A DNA stretch of 64,000 bases, taken from contig CANRIZ010000009.1 of the NCBI GenBank assembly GCA_947630835.1, positions 20,156 to 84,155 on the forward strand, written 5' to 3'. Position 1 is the first letter of the stretch, and each line of letters begins with the position of its first letter. This DNA comes from an uncultured Clostridia bacterium (lineage in GTDB: Bacteria > Bacillota > Clostridia > Oscillospirales > Acutalibacteraceae). The notes beneath the pieces are model-generated. The model was not told the DNA's origin and did not search any database. It saw nothing but the letters and a program-made list of their open reading frames with translations. Below are positions 41,041 to 50,436 of the stretch, piece by piece. A program made the position numbers and the translations under genes.

Positions 41041-42789
41041 ATGAAAAGCATCTGGACCGATAAAGTTGACAAGTCAAAACCGTTGCCGGAATATCCTCGT
41101 CCTCAATTTGAGCGTGACTGCTGGCAGTCGCTTAACGGCGAGTGGGAGTATTTTATTGCTGCAAGAGGGGAAAAGTGGATTTCCTCCTACAACGGTAAAA
41201 TAACAGTTCCCTTTGCCGTTGAATCCCTGCTTTCCGGCGTTCAAAAGCCCTTAAAGGCAACCGACAGGCTTTGGTATCAAAAGAAATTTACCGTTGACGA
41301 ATGTTTAAAGGGAAAAAGGATAATACTCAATTTCGGGGCGGTTGACTGGCAATGCAAAGTATATATTAACAAAGAACAGGTAGGCTCTCATACCGGCGGA
41401 TACATTAATTTCAGCTTTGATATTACCGATTATCTTACCGATGGCGAAAACACCCTCAATTTATGCGTTTACGACCCTACGGAATCGGGCTGGCAGCAAA
41501 GGGGAAAGCAGGATACTCATCCCCACGGTCTTTGGTACACTCCCACCTCGGGAATTTGGCAGACGGTTTGGCTTGAGGGAGTTAACGCAAGTCATATAGA
41601 AAGCATCAAGCTTTTGCCCGACATTGACAAGGGTACGATTAATATTAAAACAAAAATTACAGGCTCCGAAAACCAAAGGCTTGTTTTAACCGTTTACGAT
41701 AACGGCAGTGAAATTATCGAAACGGAGATTTCCGAAGACTCAACCGTTGATATGGGCAAGGACTTTAAGCTGTGGAGTCCGGAAGAGCCCAATCTTTACA
41801 ACATTGCCGTCGAGCTTTTTGAAAACGGAAATGCCGTCGATACCGTAAAAAGCTATTTCGGAATGAGAAAGTTCGGCTGCGGCAAAGATAAATTCGGAAA
41901 AGTAAGATTATTTTTAAACAATCAACCCTATTTTCAGCGCGGCTTGCTTGATCAGGGATATTGGCCCGACGGAGGACTTACCGCTCCTACGGACGAAGCT
42001 ATGATTTTTGACATAAGCCAAGCCAAAAAGCTCGGCTTCAATATGCTGAGAAAGCATATAAAAGTAGAACCTATGCGTTGGTATTACCATTGCGACAGGC
42101 TCGGTATGCTCGTTTGGCAGGATATGATGAGCGGCGGAGTTTATATAGGCGATTTTTATGCGGGATTTTTGCCGAATATAGGCGTAAAAGTTAAGGACAA
42201 TAATTATAAAGTATTTAAGCGAGAGAAGAAAGAGGCGAGGGATAACTACAAAACAGAGCTGACCGAAATGATTGAACAGCTTTACAACGTCGTTTCAATC
42301 TTTTGCTGGGTACCCTTTAACGAGGGTTGGGGACAGTTTGACGCGGTAAGTATCGCAAATTACGTTAAATCCCTTGATTCAAGCAGGCTTGTAGACCATG
42401 CAAGCGGTTGGTACGATCAGCACGGCGGCGATATTAAAAGCATGCATAAGTATATTTTCCCCATTATTATGCCAAAGCTTGATAACAGAGCTTTTGTTAT
42501 CACCGAGTTCGGCGGTTATCAGAATAAATATACAGGTCACACCTGGTCTGAGGATAAGGCTTTCGGACTTTATCTTAAATTTAAAAATAAGGAAACCTTG
42601 ACTAACGCTTATAAAAAGCTTCACGAAAAGCAGGTAATACCGCTTATAGACAAGGGTCTTTGCGGCACGATATATACGCAGATAACCGACGTTGAAAACG
42701 AGTTGAACGGTATTTTCACCTATGACCGGGCTCATCTTAAATTGGACGAGCAGACGCTCAAGGATATTAACAGACAAATGAAGATTTGA
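41041..42789 (+). CDS. Glycoside hydrolase family 2 enzyme
   Basis: A 582-residue intracellular GH2 protein: sugar-binding beta domain (residues 25-185, RDCWQSLNGEWEYF, NFGAVDWQCKVYINKE), Ig-like domain (190-285) and TIM barrel (290-582). The acid/base Glu lies in WVPFNEGWGQ (about 427) and the nucleophile Glu in VITEFGGY (about 488). The sub-type with short sequence and QRGLLDQGYWPDG is often called beta-galactosidase or beta-glucuronidase, but the specificity is not certain. A WYL regulator gene follows 9 bases later and may control it. Confidence 0.92.
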   Translation: MKSIWTDKVDKSKPLPEYPRPQFERDCWQSLNGEWEYFIAARGEKWISSYNGKITVPFAVESLLSGVQKPLKATDRLWYQKKFTVDECLKGKRIILNFGAVDWQCKVYINKEQVGSHTGGYINFSFDITDYLTDGENTLNLCVYDPTESGWQQRGKQDTHPHGLWYTPTSGIWQTVWLEGVNASHIESIKLLPDIDKGTINIKTKITGSENQRLVLTVYDNGSEIIETEISEDSTVDMGKDFKLWSPEEPNLYNIAVELFENGNAVDTVKSYFGMRKFGCGKDKFGKVRLFLNNQPYFQRGLLDQGYWPDGGLTAPTDEAMIFDISQAKKLGFNMLRKHIKVEPMRWYYHCDRLGMLVWQDMMSGGVYIGDFYAGFLPNIGVKVKDNNYKVFKREKKEARDNYKTELTEMIEQLYNVVSIFCWVPFNEGWGQFDAVSIANYVKSLDSSRLVDHASGWYDQHGGDIKSMHKYIFPIIMPKLDNRAFVITEFGGYQNKYTGHTWSEDKAFGLYLKFKNKETLTNAYKKLHEKQVIPLIDKGLCGTIYTQITDVENELNGIFTYDRAHLKLDEQTLKDINRQMKI

Positions 42790-42798
42790 GGTATTTTT

Positions 42799-43803
42799 AT
42801 GCCCAACAAGAGCAACCAAAAATTAAAACTGCTTTATATACTCGATAATCTGCTTAAAAACAGCGATGAAAACAATCCTATCGACGCAGAGGAAATTATT
42901 ATTGATTTGCAGGAAAAGGGGATTGAAGCCGAAAGAAAATCCGTATATAAAGATATTGCCGTTTTACAGCAGTTCGGCTACGATATTTTAAAAACGCGTA
43001 CTCCGAAATGCGGATTTTTCATCGCTTCAAGAGATTTTGAGCTTGCGGAGGTAAGGCTTCTGTGCGACGCTATACAGGCGGCGGGCTTTATTTCGCAAAA
43101 AAAGACTAAGCAGCTTTTGGAAAAAATTTATTCCCTTGTAAGCGTACACCAGGCAAAAACCATTGAAAACCAGGTCTATGTTGACAACAGACCGAAATGC
43201 GACAACGAAAATATTTATTATAATATTGATAAGCTTGACAGAGCAATACAAAATAAACGTCAGGTAAAGGTAGTTTACAGAAAAAGAAAAATATCGGAGC
43301 GAAATATCGCAGAATTTGAGGAGAAAACCCATCATATAAGTCCATACGCTCTTATATGGGCAAACGACCATTATTATCTTGCAGGCAACAACGTAAACTA
43401 TTCCAATATTATGATAATGAGGATTGACCGTATAAAACAGGTTGAAATCCTTGAAAATACGCCCGCTGTAAGCTTTTCGGACGTTTCGCCGTATAAGGAG
43501 AAGTTTGATTCGGCGGACTATGTCAACAAGCATTTTAATATGTTTTCCGGCGACCCGCAGGAAATAGAGTTGATATGCCATAATTCGCTTATTGACGATA
43601 TACTTGATAAATTCGGCGACAGCGTAAATATTATTAAGTATTCCGAGGAAAAATTCAAAATCAATATCAACGCCGCCGTCAGCAGCGGCCTTGTATCTTG
43701 GATAATGCAGTACGGCGGCAATATACGCGTTAAAAGCCCGGAAACGCTAAAAAAAATGATTCTTGACAGGGCGGAGGAAATAAGAAAAGTTTATCAAATA
43801 TGA
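42799..43803 (+). CDS. DeoR-type HTH and WYL-domain transcriptional regulator
   Basis: A 334-residue regulator with an N-terminal winged helix (residues 5-65, VYKDIAVLQQFGYDI recognition region), a WYL domain (about 145-225, VVYRKRK ... HHISPYALIWANDHYYLAGNN) and a C-terminal WCX domain. WYL domains bind nucleic acids or small ligands. Its position directly after the GH2 gene suggests local control of that gene; this is inference from context only. Confidence 0.9.
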   Translation: MPNKSNQKLKLLYILDNLLKNSDENNPIDAEEIIIDLQEKGIEAERKSVYKDIAVLQQFGYDILKTRTPKCGFFIASRDFELAEVRLLCDAIQAAGFISQKKTKQLLEKIYSLVSVHQAKTIENQVYVDNRPKCDNENIYYNIDKLDRAIQNKRQVKVVYRKRKISERNIAEFEEKTHHISPYALIWANDHYYLAGNNVNYSNIMIMRIDRIKQVEILENTPAVSFSDVSPYKEKFDSADYVNKHFNMFSGDPQEIELICHNSLIDDILDKFGDSVNIIKYSEEKFKININAAVSSGLVSWIMQYGGNIRVKSPETLKKMILDRAEEIRKVYQI

Positions 43804-43951
43804 CAAAGGCGATTGAGTTGTGAATAATACACAAAAATGTTTTTAAATATTAAAAAGATTGTTATTTGATAATACTTGAAAAAACGCTGAGTTTGTTATA
43901 AAATAAACAATGTTAAAAAATGTATACTTACATTGAAAGGAATGTATTAAA

Positions 43952-45148
43952 ATGAGCAGTGCATTAAACAAAATGTCGGTTGAAGATTTTGACGTTAGCG
44001 GCAAGAAGGTTCTTGTACGCTGTGATTTTAACGTTAAAATGGAAAACGGCGTTATCACAAGCGATAAAAGAATTGTCGCTTCCTTGCCCACTATCAAATA
44101 TCTTATCGACAACAAGGCGAAGGTTATTCTTTGCTCCCATTTGGGCAGACCGAAGGGCGAGTTTAACCCCGAGTTTTCAATGAAACCCGTTGCCGCAAGG
44201 CTTTCGGAGCTTCTCGGAATCGAAGTAAAAATGGCGGAAGACGTTGTCGGCGAGAGCGCTCAGACGCTTGCCGCCGGCTTAAAAGAAGGCGAGGTTCTCC
44301 TTCTTGAGAACGTAAGATTCGAGCCCGGCGAAACCAAAAACGACCCGGAGCTTTCAAAGAAATTTGCTTCGCTTGCCGATTTGTACGTTAACGACGCATT
44401 CGGCTCGGCGCACAGGGCGCACTCCTCCACAACGGGCGTTGCGGATTATCTTCCCGCGGCCTGCGGTTATCTTATTCAAAAGGAAATTCAGTTTATCGGC
44501 GGCGCTCTTGAAAATCCGAAAAGACCTCTTGTCGCAATACTCGGCGGCGCTAAGGTTTCCGATAAAATCGGCGTTATTACAAACCTTATTGACAAATGCG
44601 ATACTCTTATAGTCGGCGGCGGTATGGCTTATACCTTTATGAAGGCTTTGGGACATCATATAGGTAATTCTTTGCTTGAAGAGGATAAAATCGAGCTTGC
44701 AAAGGAAATGATGGATAAGGCTAAGGCCAAGGGCGTTAAATTCCTTATTCCCGTTGACAATAAGGTAGGCAAGGAATATAACGAAAATACCGAATATATG
44801 GACGTTAATTCCGATGAAATTCCCGACGGCTGGATGGGACTTGACATAGGACCCGAAACTCAGAAAATGTTTGCAGACGCCGTTAAGGACGCAGGTACGG
44901 TCATTTGGAACGGACCTATGGGCGTTTCCGAATGGAAAAACTTTGCTTCCGGTACTATAGCGGTTGCAACGGCTATTGCAAACAGCAACGCCATTTCAAT
45001 TATCGGCGGCGGCGATTCGGCTGCGGCAATTCAGAAGCTCGGCTTTGCCGATAAAATGTCGCACATCTCAACGGGCGGCGGCGCTTCTCTTGAATACCTT
45101 GAGGGCAAAGAGCTTCCCGGTATCGCGGCTCTTAACGATAAGAAATAA
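43952..45148 (+). CDS. pgk: Phosphoglycerate kinase
   Basis: Makes ATP from 1,3-bisphosphoglycerate in glycolysis. The 398-residue protein shows [16 protein letters not shown], the substrate-binding [20 protein letters not shown], the [13 protein letters not shown] block and the nucleotide-binding [10 protein letters not shown] near the end. It is the first of pgk-tpiA-gpmI, a common clostridial order; gap is not in the window beside them. A TTGAAA/TATAAA pair with a short spacer upstream (43876-43902) may be the promoter. Confidence 0.97.
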   Translation: MSSALNKMSVEDFDVSGKKVLVRCDFNVKMENGVITSDKRIVASLPTIKYLIDNKAKVILCSHLGRPKGEFNPEFSMKPVAARLSELLGIEVKMAEDVVGESAQTLAAGLKEGEVLLLENVRFEPGETKNDPELSKKFASLADLYVNDAFGSAHRAHSSTTGVADYLPAACGYLIQKEIQFIGGALENPKRPLVAILGGAKVSDKIGVITNLIDKCDTLIVGGGMAYTFMKALGHHIGNSLLEEDKIELAKEMMDKAKAKGVKFLIPVDNKVGKEYNENTEYMDVNSDEIPDGWMGLDIGPETQKMFADAVKDAGTVIWNGPMGVSEWKNFASGTIAVATAIANSNAISIIGGGDSAAAIQKLGFADKMSHISTGGGASLEYLEGKELPGIAALNDKK

Positions 45149-45161
45149 GCTGTTAAAAAAT

Positions 45162-45191
45162 TTGCAGGTGAGCTTTTACGTTCACCTGCAA
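45162..45191 (+). other. Intercistronic hairpin between pgk and tpiA
   Basis: TTGCAGGTGA/TCACCTGCAA, a perfect 10-bp stem with a 10-base loop in the 66-base gap. It lacks a good T run, so it may protect or process the pgk message, or act as a partial terminator, rather than stop transcription. Confidence 0.65.
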
Positions 45192-45214
45192 TTATATGAA
45201 TAGGAGAATGAATT

Positions 45215-45982
45215 ATGAAAAAATCGGTTCGTAAAGCAGTTATCGCAGGTAACTGGAAGATGAATAACACGCCCTCGCAGACCACGGCTTTGATTAACGA
45301 AATGAAGCCGCTTGTTGCGGATGCGGATTGTGACGTTGTACTCTGCGTACCCTACATCGATATTCCGGCGGCGGTTGAGGCGGCAAAGGGTTCAAACATA
45401 AAAATCGGCGCCGAAAACGTACATTTTAAAGCTTCCGGCGCATATACGGGCGAAGTGTCGGCCGATATGCTTAAAGAGGCGGGAGTCGAATATGTGGTTA
45501 TAGGTCACAGCGAAAGAAGACAGTATTTCGGCGAAACCGACCAAACCGTTAACCTTCGTACTCTTGCGGCGGTAAACGCAGGCTTCAAGGCTATAGTCTG
45601 CGTTGGCGAAACGCTTGAACAAAGGGAATTGGGCTATACCGAAACTCTCCTTAAATATCAGACAAAAATGGCCCTTACCAATGTCGGCAGGGAACAGCTT
45701 AAAAACATAATTATAGCTTACGAGCCCGTTTGGGCCATAGGTACCGGCGTTACGGCAACGGCGGACCAGGCAGATGAGGGCAACGGTTATGTTCGCGCCG
45801 CTATCGCCGAGGCTTACGGGGCGGACGTTGCCGAAACGGTTACCGTTCAGTACGGCGGTTCCATGAACGCAAAGAACGCCGACGAGCTCGTTTCCAAGGT
45901 AAATGTTGACGGCGGTCTTATAGGCGGAGCTTCGCTTAAAGCCGAAGATTTTTCGGTTATAGTTAAGGCGGCTTCAAAATAA
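45215..45982 (+). CDS. tpiA: Triosephosphate isomerase
   Basis: A 255-residue TIM. The substrate lysine is in VIAGNWKMN, the electrophilic His in [13 protein letters not shown], and the catalytic Glu in [15 protein letters not shown]. It interconverts dihydroxyacetone phosphate and glyceraldehyde-3-phosphate. AATAGGAGAATG-type ribosome binding site upstream; gpmI follows after 22 bases. Confidence 0.97.
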   Translation: MKKSVRKAVIAGNWKMNNTPSQTTALINEMKPLVADADCDVVLCVPYIDIPAAVEAAKGSNIKIGAENVHFKASGAYTGEVSADMLKEAGVEYVVIGHSERRQYFGETDQTVNLRTLAAVNAGFKAIVCVGETLEQRELGYTETLLKYQTKMALTNVGREQLKNIIIAYEPVWAIGTGVTATADQADEGNGYVRAAIAEAYGADVAETVTVQYGGSMNAKNADELVSKVNVDGGLIGGASLKAEDFSVIVKAASK

Positions 45983-46004
45983 TTTAAAAGGTGATTGTTT
46001 TAAT

Positions 46005-47546
46005 ATGAAAAGACCCGTAGTTTTATGTATAATGGACGGCTTCGGCAATAATCCGTCCGAATACGGCAACGCAATTAAGGCGGCAAAAACGCCGAGACTT
46101 GATGAATTGGCGGCAAAATATCCTATGACCTATATCGGGGCTTCGGGTATGGACGTCGGTCTTCCGGACGGTCAGATGGGTAATTCCGAGGTAGGCCACA
46201 CAAATATAGGCGCAGGCAGGGTTGTTTATCAGGAGCTTACAAGAATTACAAAGTCAATTCAGGACGGCGATTTCTTTGAAAACGAAGCTTTCCTGGGCGC
46301 AGTTGAAAACTGCAAAAAGAATAATTCCGCCCTCCACCTGATAGGTTTGCTTTCGGACGGCGGCGTACACAGCCACAACACGCATCTTTACGGCTTGCTC
46401 GAGCTTGCAAAGAAAAACGGTCTTGACAAGGTTTACGTCCATGCGCTTCTTGACGGCAGGGACGTTCCTCCGGCTTCCGGCGTTGAATATATAGAACAGC
46501 TTGAAAGCAAAATGCAGGAAATAGGCGTTGGTAAAATCGCCACCGTTATGGGCAGATTTTACGCTATGGACCGTGATAATATTTGGGACAGAGTAGGTAT
46601 GGCGTATAACGCGATGGTAAACGGCGATGGGATAAAAGCCGGCAGCGCGGTTGAAGCGGTTAAAGCCTCGTATGAGGCCATAGACGGCGACGGCAAGCAT
46701 CTTACGGATGAATTTGTTATGCCTGCCGTTATTTGCGGCGCGCAAAGCATAAAGGAAAACGATTCCGTAATTTTCTTCAATTTCAGACCCGACAGGGCAA
46801 GGGAAATTACAAGAACCTTTGTAGATCCCGATTTTAACGGCTTCGAGAGAAAAAATTTCTTCCCCGTTTATTATGTATGTATGACGCAGTACGACGCGGA
46901 AATGCCCAACGTTCACGTTGCCTTTAAGCCCGAAGCACTTGTTAATACCATGGGCGAAATTGTTTCAAAAAACAATCTTACTCAATTAAGAATTGCCGAA
47001 ACTCAAAAATACGCCCACGTTACCTTCTTCTATAACGGCGGCGAGGAAAAGGTATATCCGGGAGAGGACAGAATTTTAATTGATTCCCCGAAAATTTCAA
47101 CCTTTGACCTCAAACCCGAAATGAGCGCATATGAGGTTTGCGACGCCGCCTGCGAGCAGATTTTGAGCGGAAAATACGACGTTGTCATTTTGAATTACGC
47201 AAATTGCGATATGGTTGGACATACCGGAATTTTTGACGCCGCCGTAAAGGCCGTTGAAACGGTTGACGAGTGCGTTGGAAAGCTTACCGACGCAACGCTT
47301 AAAATGAACGGCGTTATTCTTATAACCGCCGACCACGGCAACGCCGATAAAATGTATGAGGACGACGGTTCTCCGTTTACGGCTCATACCACAAATCCGG
47401 TTCCGTTAATCGTAGTCGGATACGGTAATGATTTCAAGCTTAAAGAAAAAGGCGGAAAGCTTTGCGACCTTTCACCGACTATGCTCGACATTATGGGGGT
47501 TGAAAAACCTAAAGAAATGACGGGCGTTTCCCTTATTGAAAGGTAA
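46005..47546 (+). CDS. gpmI: 2,3-bisphosphoglycerate-independent phosphoglycerate mutase
   Basis: A 513-residue, two-metal (Mn2+) mutase of the alkaline phosphatase superfamily. CIMDGFGNNPSEYGNAI gives the first metal Asp, and the phosphorylated Ser is in GQMGNSEVGHTNIGAGR. DGRDVPPASG binds substrate, and LITADHGNADKM carries C-terminal metal ligands. It converts 3- to 2-phosphoglycerate. The Mn2+ dependence makes this enzyme pH-sensitive in spore formers. The operon ends here with a terminator. Confidence 0.97.
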   Translation: MKRPVVLCIMDGFGNNPSEYGNAIKAAKTPRLDELAAKYPMTYIGASGMDVGLPDGQMGNSEVGHTNIGAGRVVYQELTRITKSIQDGDFFENEAFLGAVENCKKNNSALHLIGLLSDGGVHSHNTHLYGLLELAKKNGLDKVYVHALLDGRDVPPASGVEYIEQLESKMQEIGVGKIATVMGRFYAMDRDNIWDRVGMAYNAMVNGDGIKAGSAVEAVKASYEAIDGDGKHLTDEFVMPAVICGAQSIKENDSVIFFNFRPDRAREITRTFVDPDFNGFERKNFFPVYYVCMTQYDAEMPNVHVAFKPEALVNTMGEIVSKNNLTQLRIAETQKYAHVTFFYNGGEEKVYPGEDRILIDSPKISTFDLKPEMSAYEVCDAACEQILSGKYDVVILNYANCDMVGHTGIFDAAVKAVETVDECVGKLTDATLKMNGVILITADHGNADKMYEDDGSPFTAHTTNPVPLIVVGYGNDFKLKEKGGKLCDLSPTMLDIMGVEKPKEMTGVSLIER

Positions 47547-47562
47547 AATTCATAAAATTTAT

Positions 47563-47596
47563 GCGGTATACAAAAAAAGTATGCCGCTTTTTTTTT
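47563..47596 (+). terminator. Terminator of pgk-tpiA-gpmI
   Basis: GCGGTATAC/GTATGCCGC (one G-U pair) with an A-rich loop and a run of nine Ts, 16 bases after the gpmI stop. Confidence 0.92.
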
Positions 47597-47613
47597 ACAT
47601 TTTTTGATTAAAA

Positions 47614-47642
47614 TTGACATTTTTCTGCAATTATGATACAAT
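47614..47642 (+). promoter_or_regulatory. Promoter of the AbrB-like gene
   Basis: TTGACA (47614-47619), 17-base spacer, TACAAT (47637-47642). Confidence 0.78.
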
Positions 47643-47662
47643 CATAGGTGCGAGGTGAGAAT

Positions 47663-47917
47663 ATGAAATCTACAGGTATTGTTAGAAGAATTGACAGGCT
47701 CGGAAGAATTGTTTTACCGATGGAAACAAGGAAGTTGTTGTCATTGACCGAAATTGGCTCTTCGGTTGAAATCTACACAGACAACGACTCTGTTGTATTG
47801 AAGAAATACACACCTTGTTGTATCTTTTGCAACAGCGCCGATGAGTTAATTGAGTATCACGGCTCTAAAATTTGCAAAGAATGCGTTAAAACAATGTACA
47901 AAGAAAATGTCAAGTAA
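47663..47917 (+). CDS. AbrB-family transcriptional regulator with a CxxC tail
   Basis: An 84-residue protein. Residues 1-50 are an AbrB/SpoVT swapped-hairpin DNA-binding domain (STGIVRRIDRLGRIVLPMETRK, here shown in part). The C-terminal part has two CxxC pairs (CCIFCNSADELIEYHGSK and ICKEC), which look like a small zinc ribbon. AbrB-type proteins are transition-state or sporulation regulators. ATG 47663 follows GCGAGGTGAG. It stands alone behind its own consensus promoter. Confidence 0.88.
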   Translation: MKSTGIVRRIDRLGRIVLPMETRKLLSLTEIGSSVEIYTDNDSVVLKKYTPCCIFCNSADELIEYHGSKICKECVKTMYKENVK

Positions 47918-47974
47918 ACTGCAATTCCAATCCGTTTTTTCGTGTTGTCAAATTTAAACTTTTGAGTTCCTGTT

Positions 47975-48327
47975 TTGAAAATTTTAATTGATGCAGACGG
48001 TTGTCCCGCAGTTCGGGCCGCCGTTTAAATCACCGAGGAATTCGAAATTGAATGTGTTGCGGTTTGCGACGCTTCATAAGAATTTTGACCGCTATGCAAA
48101 AACGGTAATCGTCTCTAAAGGCAATGACAGCGCCGATTTTGAAATAGTAAAGCTTATTGGCAAAAAAATTTTGTTGTAACTCGGGACTTATGGTCTTGTT
48201 TACACAACCGATAATATTTAATAATCTTCTGTTTTCACGGCATATCGCCAAAACCGCAGGAAATGCGGGCTTCCTATTAAGGAAAATTAGAAGCGAACCG
48301 CCGGGCAGTTCGGATTATTATAATTGA
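47975..48327 (+). pseudogene. Decayed YaiI/YqxD-family (DUF188) gene
   Basis: In the 463-base gap after the AbrB gene, translation gives clear DUF188 pieces interrupted by stops and frame changes: KILIDADGCPAVRAAV then a stop, EEFEIECVAVCDAS then a stop, FDRYAKTVIVSKGNDSADFEIV in another frame, and NNLLFSRHIAKTAGNAG near the end. Intact family members read ILVDADACPV ... DKGADSADFAIV ... LLFERHIGKK. At least three in-frame stops and one shift are present, so this is a true relic rather than a single base error. Confidence 0.85.
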
Positions 48328-48345
48328 CTTTAAGAGAGATGGTAG

Positions 48346-48389
48346 AAACGGTTTTGGGGATTTAGTCTCCGAAGCCGTTTTTATTTTTT
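48346..48389 (+). terminator. Terminator after the DUF188 relic
   Basis: AAACGG TTTTGGGGA pairs with TCTCCGAAGCCGTTT (several G-U pairs) and is followed by TTATTTTTTA. It probably ends the AbrB/DUF188 transcript. Confidence 0.75.
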
Positions 48390-48650
48390 ATTTGCGTCTT
48401 TCGGTTTTAAGTCCTTACCGTAATTGTTTGTCTTGTTTTTAACCGTCGGTTTTTTATAATTTTTTGGGATGCCCTGAGCTATTTCGGGCCATTCGCTTTG
48501 CATTTCGCAGGTCGGCTGTATCTCGTATGTGCCGTATTTGTTGACTAAGTCAAAGGAGCTTTCTGGGAATCCGTCGTAAGATTCGGCGGAGGCTTGCGAG
48601 GTATTTTTCTTTTTATTTGTTTTCGATATATCATTATCCAAATTAATCAC
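48381..48650 (-). CDS. Hypothetical small hydrophilic protein
   Basis: An 89-residue, Lys/Asn-rich, soluble protein with the central part SSFDLVNKYGTYEIQPTCEMQ and a basic tail. I recognise no family. It would start at GTG 48650 with no strong ribosome binding site, and its end overlaps the T tract of the terminator. The Lys-rich, low-complexity ends fit a small acid-soluble or disordered protein, but this is a guess. Confidence 0.5.
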   Translation of the reverse strand: MINLDNDISKTNKKKNTSQASAESYDGFPESSFDLVNKYGTYEIQPTCEMQSEWPEIAQGIPKNYKKPTVKNKTNNYGKDLKPKDANKK

Positions 48651-48756
48651 CGTTAATATTATTTAATTAAATATACAAATTATTACTTTAAATAGGGGAA
48701 AGGGCATAAAAATACCGCTGCCGGGCAAATTCGGCAACGGTATATTTTAATTAAAA

Positions 48757-49509
48757 TTATTCTTCCACAAGCTGTTTCATTGAATATAAGCCGCTTTCCT
48801 TACCTTTTAAAAATACGGCGGCGTTAATTGCGCCTATGGCAAAAAGCTCTTTGCTTCTTGCGGAATGGGAAATTTTAATTATTTCATCGTGTCCCGCAAA
48901 AATAATCTCATGCTCGCCGACGATAGTGCCGCCCCTTACGGAATGAATACCTATTTCGTCGGCAGTTCTTTTTTCACGCTTGGAGTGGCGGTCAAATTCA
49001 TATCTCGGCTTTGTTTCAAGCGCTTGCGAAATGCTGTCCGCAATCATTAAAGCCGTACCGGAGGGCGCGTCGATTTTTTGATTGTGATGGGCCTCGACAA
49101 TTTCTATATCGAAATCGTTTCCCAAAATATGAGCCGCTTTTTTTGCAAGCTCCGTTATAAGACTTACCCCGATAGACATATTTGCGGAATAAAAGACGGG
49201 GATAAGCTTTGAAGCTTCGTTAATTCGGTTAACTTGAGCCTCAGAAAGACCTGTTGTCGCAATAACCGCGCCGCATTTGTTTTTCAAAGCAAAATCAAGC
49301 ATTGAATCAAGCGCCGCAGGATTGGAAAAATCAATAATCACGTCCGCTTTGACGTTCACTTCGCCGAACGACTTAAAAACGGGAAAATCCGCCTGCGCTT
49401 CAAAAATATCAACACCGGCGACTATTTTGCAGTCCTCACGCTCCGAAACGCTCTTTGCTATAACTCTGCCCATTTTGCCAAAGCAGCCGCTGAGAATAAT
49501 ATCGGTCAT
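48757..49509 (-). CDS. dapB: 4-hydroxy-tetrahydrodipicolinate reductase
   Basis: DapB makes tetrahydrodipicolinate for lysine and diaminopimelate. About 250 residues: the nucleotide loop is SGCFGKMGRVI, then IDFSNPAAL, the GTGLSE-like TTGLSEAQ, and the catalytic block EAHHNQKIDAPSGTAL (His and Lys). Start ATG 49509 matches the family's TDIILSGC opening; an in-frame GTG lies 9 bases upstream. Last gene of asd-dapA-dapB under the L-box. Confidence 0.96.
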   Translation of the reverse strand: MTDIILSGCFGKMGRVIAKSVSEREDCKIVAGVDIFEAQADFPVFKSFGEVNVKADVIIDFSNPAALDSMLDFALKNKCGAVIATTGLSEAQVNRINEASKLIPVFYSANMSIGVSLITELAKKAAHILGNDFDIEIVEAHHNQKIDAPSGTALMIADSISQALETKPRYEFDRHSKREKRTADEIGIHSVRGGTIVGEHEIIFAGHDEIIKISHSARSKELFAIGAINAAVFLKGKESGLYSMKQLVEE

Positions 49510-49532
49510 TTTTTTCACATCCCAAAAGAATT

Positions 49533-50420
49533 TCAGATAAGTTCGTATTTTTTAAGTACAGCTCTGAGCTTCTCGGTATTGAACTCGTTCATCTCACAAA
49601 GAGGAAGTCTGAGCGGGCCTGCCGAAAGTCCCATCATATTCATCGCCATTTTTACGGGTATGGGGTTAACGTCCATAAACATAGCGTTGCAAAGCTCAAG
49701 GTATTTAAGCTGAAGCGCCGCGCTCTTTTTAAAATCGCCGTCAAGCGCGGCTTTAGCTATATTGTGCGCCGCTAAAGGCAAAATATTGGAAAGAACCGAG
49801 ATAACGCCTTTTCCGCCCAAGGACATAATAGCGGTAATCTGGTCGTCGTTTCCCGAATAAACGCAAAAATCGTTTCCGCAAAGCGAAATTGTCTTCGCAA
49901 TAGCCGAAAGATCGCCGGTTGCCTCCTTGGCGGCGCAGATTCTCTCGTGCTTTGAAAGCTCAAGATAAGTTTCCGGTTTAATGCAGCAGCCGGTTCTCGA
50001 CGGTACGTTGTAAAGTATCATCGGGGTGGAAACGCGGTCCGCTATGTAAGTAAAATGCTTTATAAGACCTTCCTGCGAAGCTTTGTTATAATAAGGCGTA
50101 ATTTGAAGCAAGCCCTCAACGCCTATTTTTTCAGCCTCGTTTGAAAGCTCAACCGCATACGCGGTATCGTTAGAGCCTGTGGAAGCAATAACGGGGATAC
50201 GCTTGTCGATAACCTCAACCGTATATCTGATTGCCTCTATATGCTCCTCGTGAGTGAGAGTTGAACCCTCGCCGGTAGTTCCGCAGATTATAATTGCGTC
50301 GGTTGAATTTTCAACCTGAAAATCAAGCAATTTTTTTAACGCGGGGTAATCTACTTTTCCGTCCTGTGTGAAAGGCGTAACTATCGCAACGCCTGCGCCT
50401 GTAAAAATCGGTTGTTTCAT
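49533..50420 (-). CDS. dapA: 4-hydroxy-tetrahydrodipicolinate synthase
   Basis: DapA condenses pyruvate with aspartate semialdehyde. The 295-residue TIM barrel has GTTGEGSTLTHEEH, the YNVPSRTGC block with the active-site Tyr, and the Schiff-base Lys in ICAAKEATGDLSA. The frame extends to 50474 inside asd, but ATG 50420 with AGGAGGTAATT upstream is the right start. It lies between asd and dapB. Confidence 0.97.
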   Translation of the reverse strand: MKQPIFTGAGVAIVTPFTQDGKVDYPALKKLLDFQVENSTDAIIICGTTGEGSTLTHEEHIEAIRYTVEVIDKRIPVIASTGSNDTAYAVELSNEAEKIGVEGLLQITPYYNKASQEGLIKHFTYIADRVSTPMILYNVPSRTGCCIKPETYLELSKHERICAAKEATGDLSAIAKTISLCGNDFCVYSGNDDQITAIMSLGGKGVISVLSNILPLAAHNIAKAALDGDFKKSAALQLKYLELCNAMFMDVNPIPVKMAMNMMGLSAGPLRLPLCEMNEFNTEKLRAVLKKYELI

Positions 50421-50436
50421 AATAATTACCTCCTGA

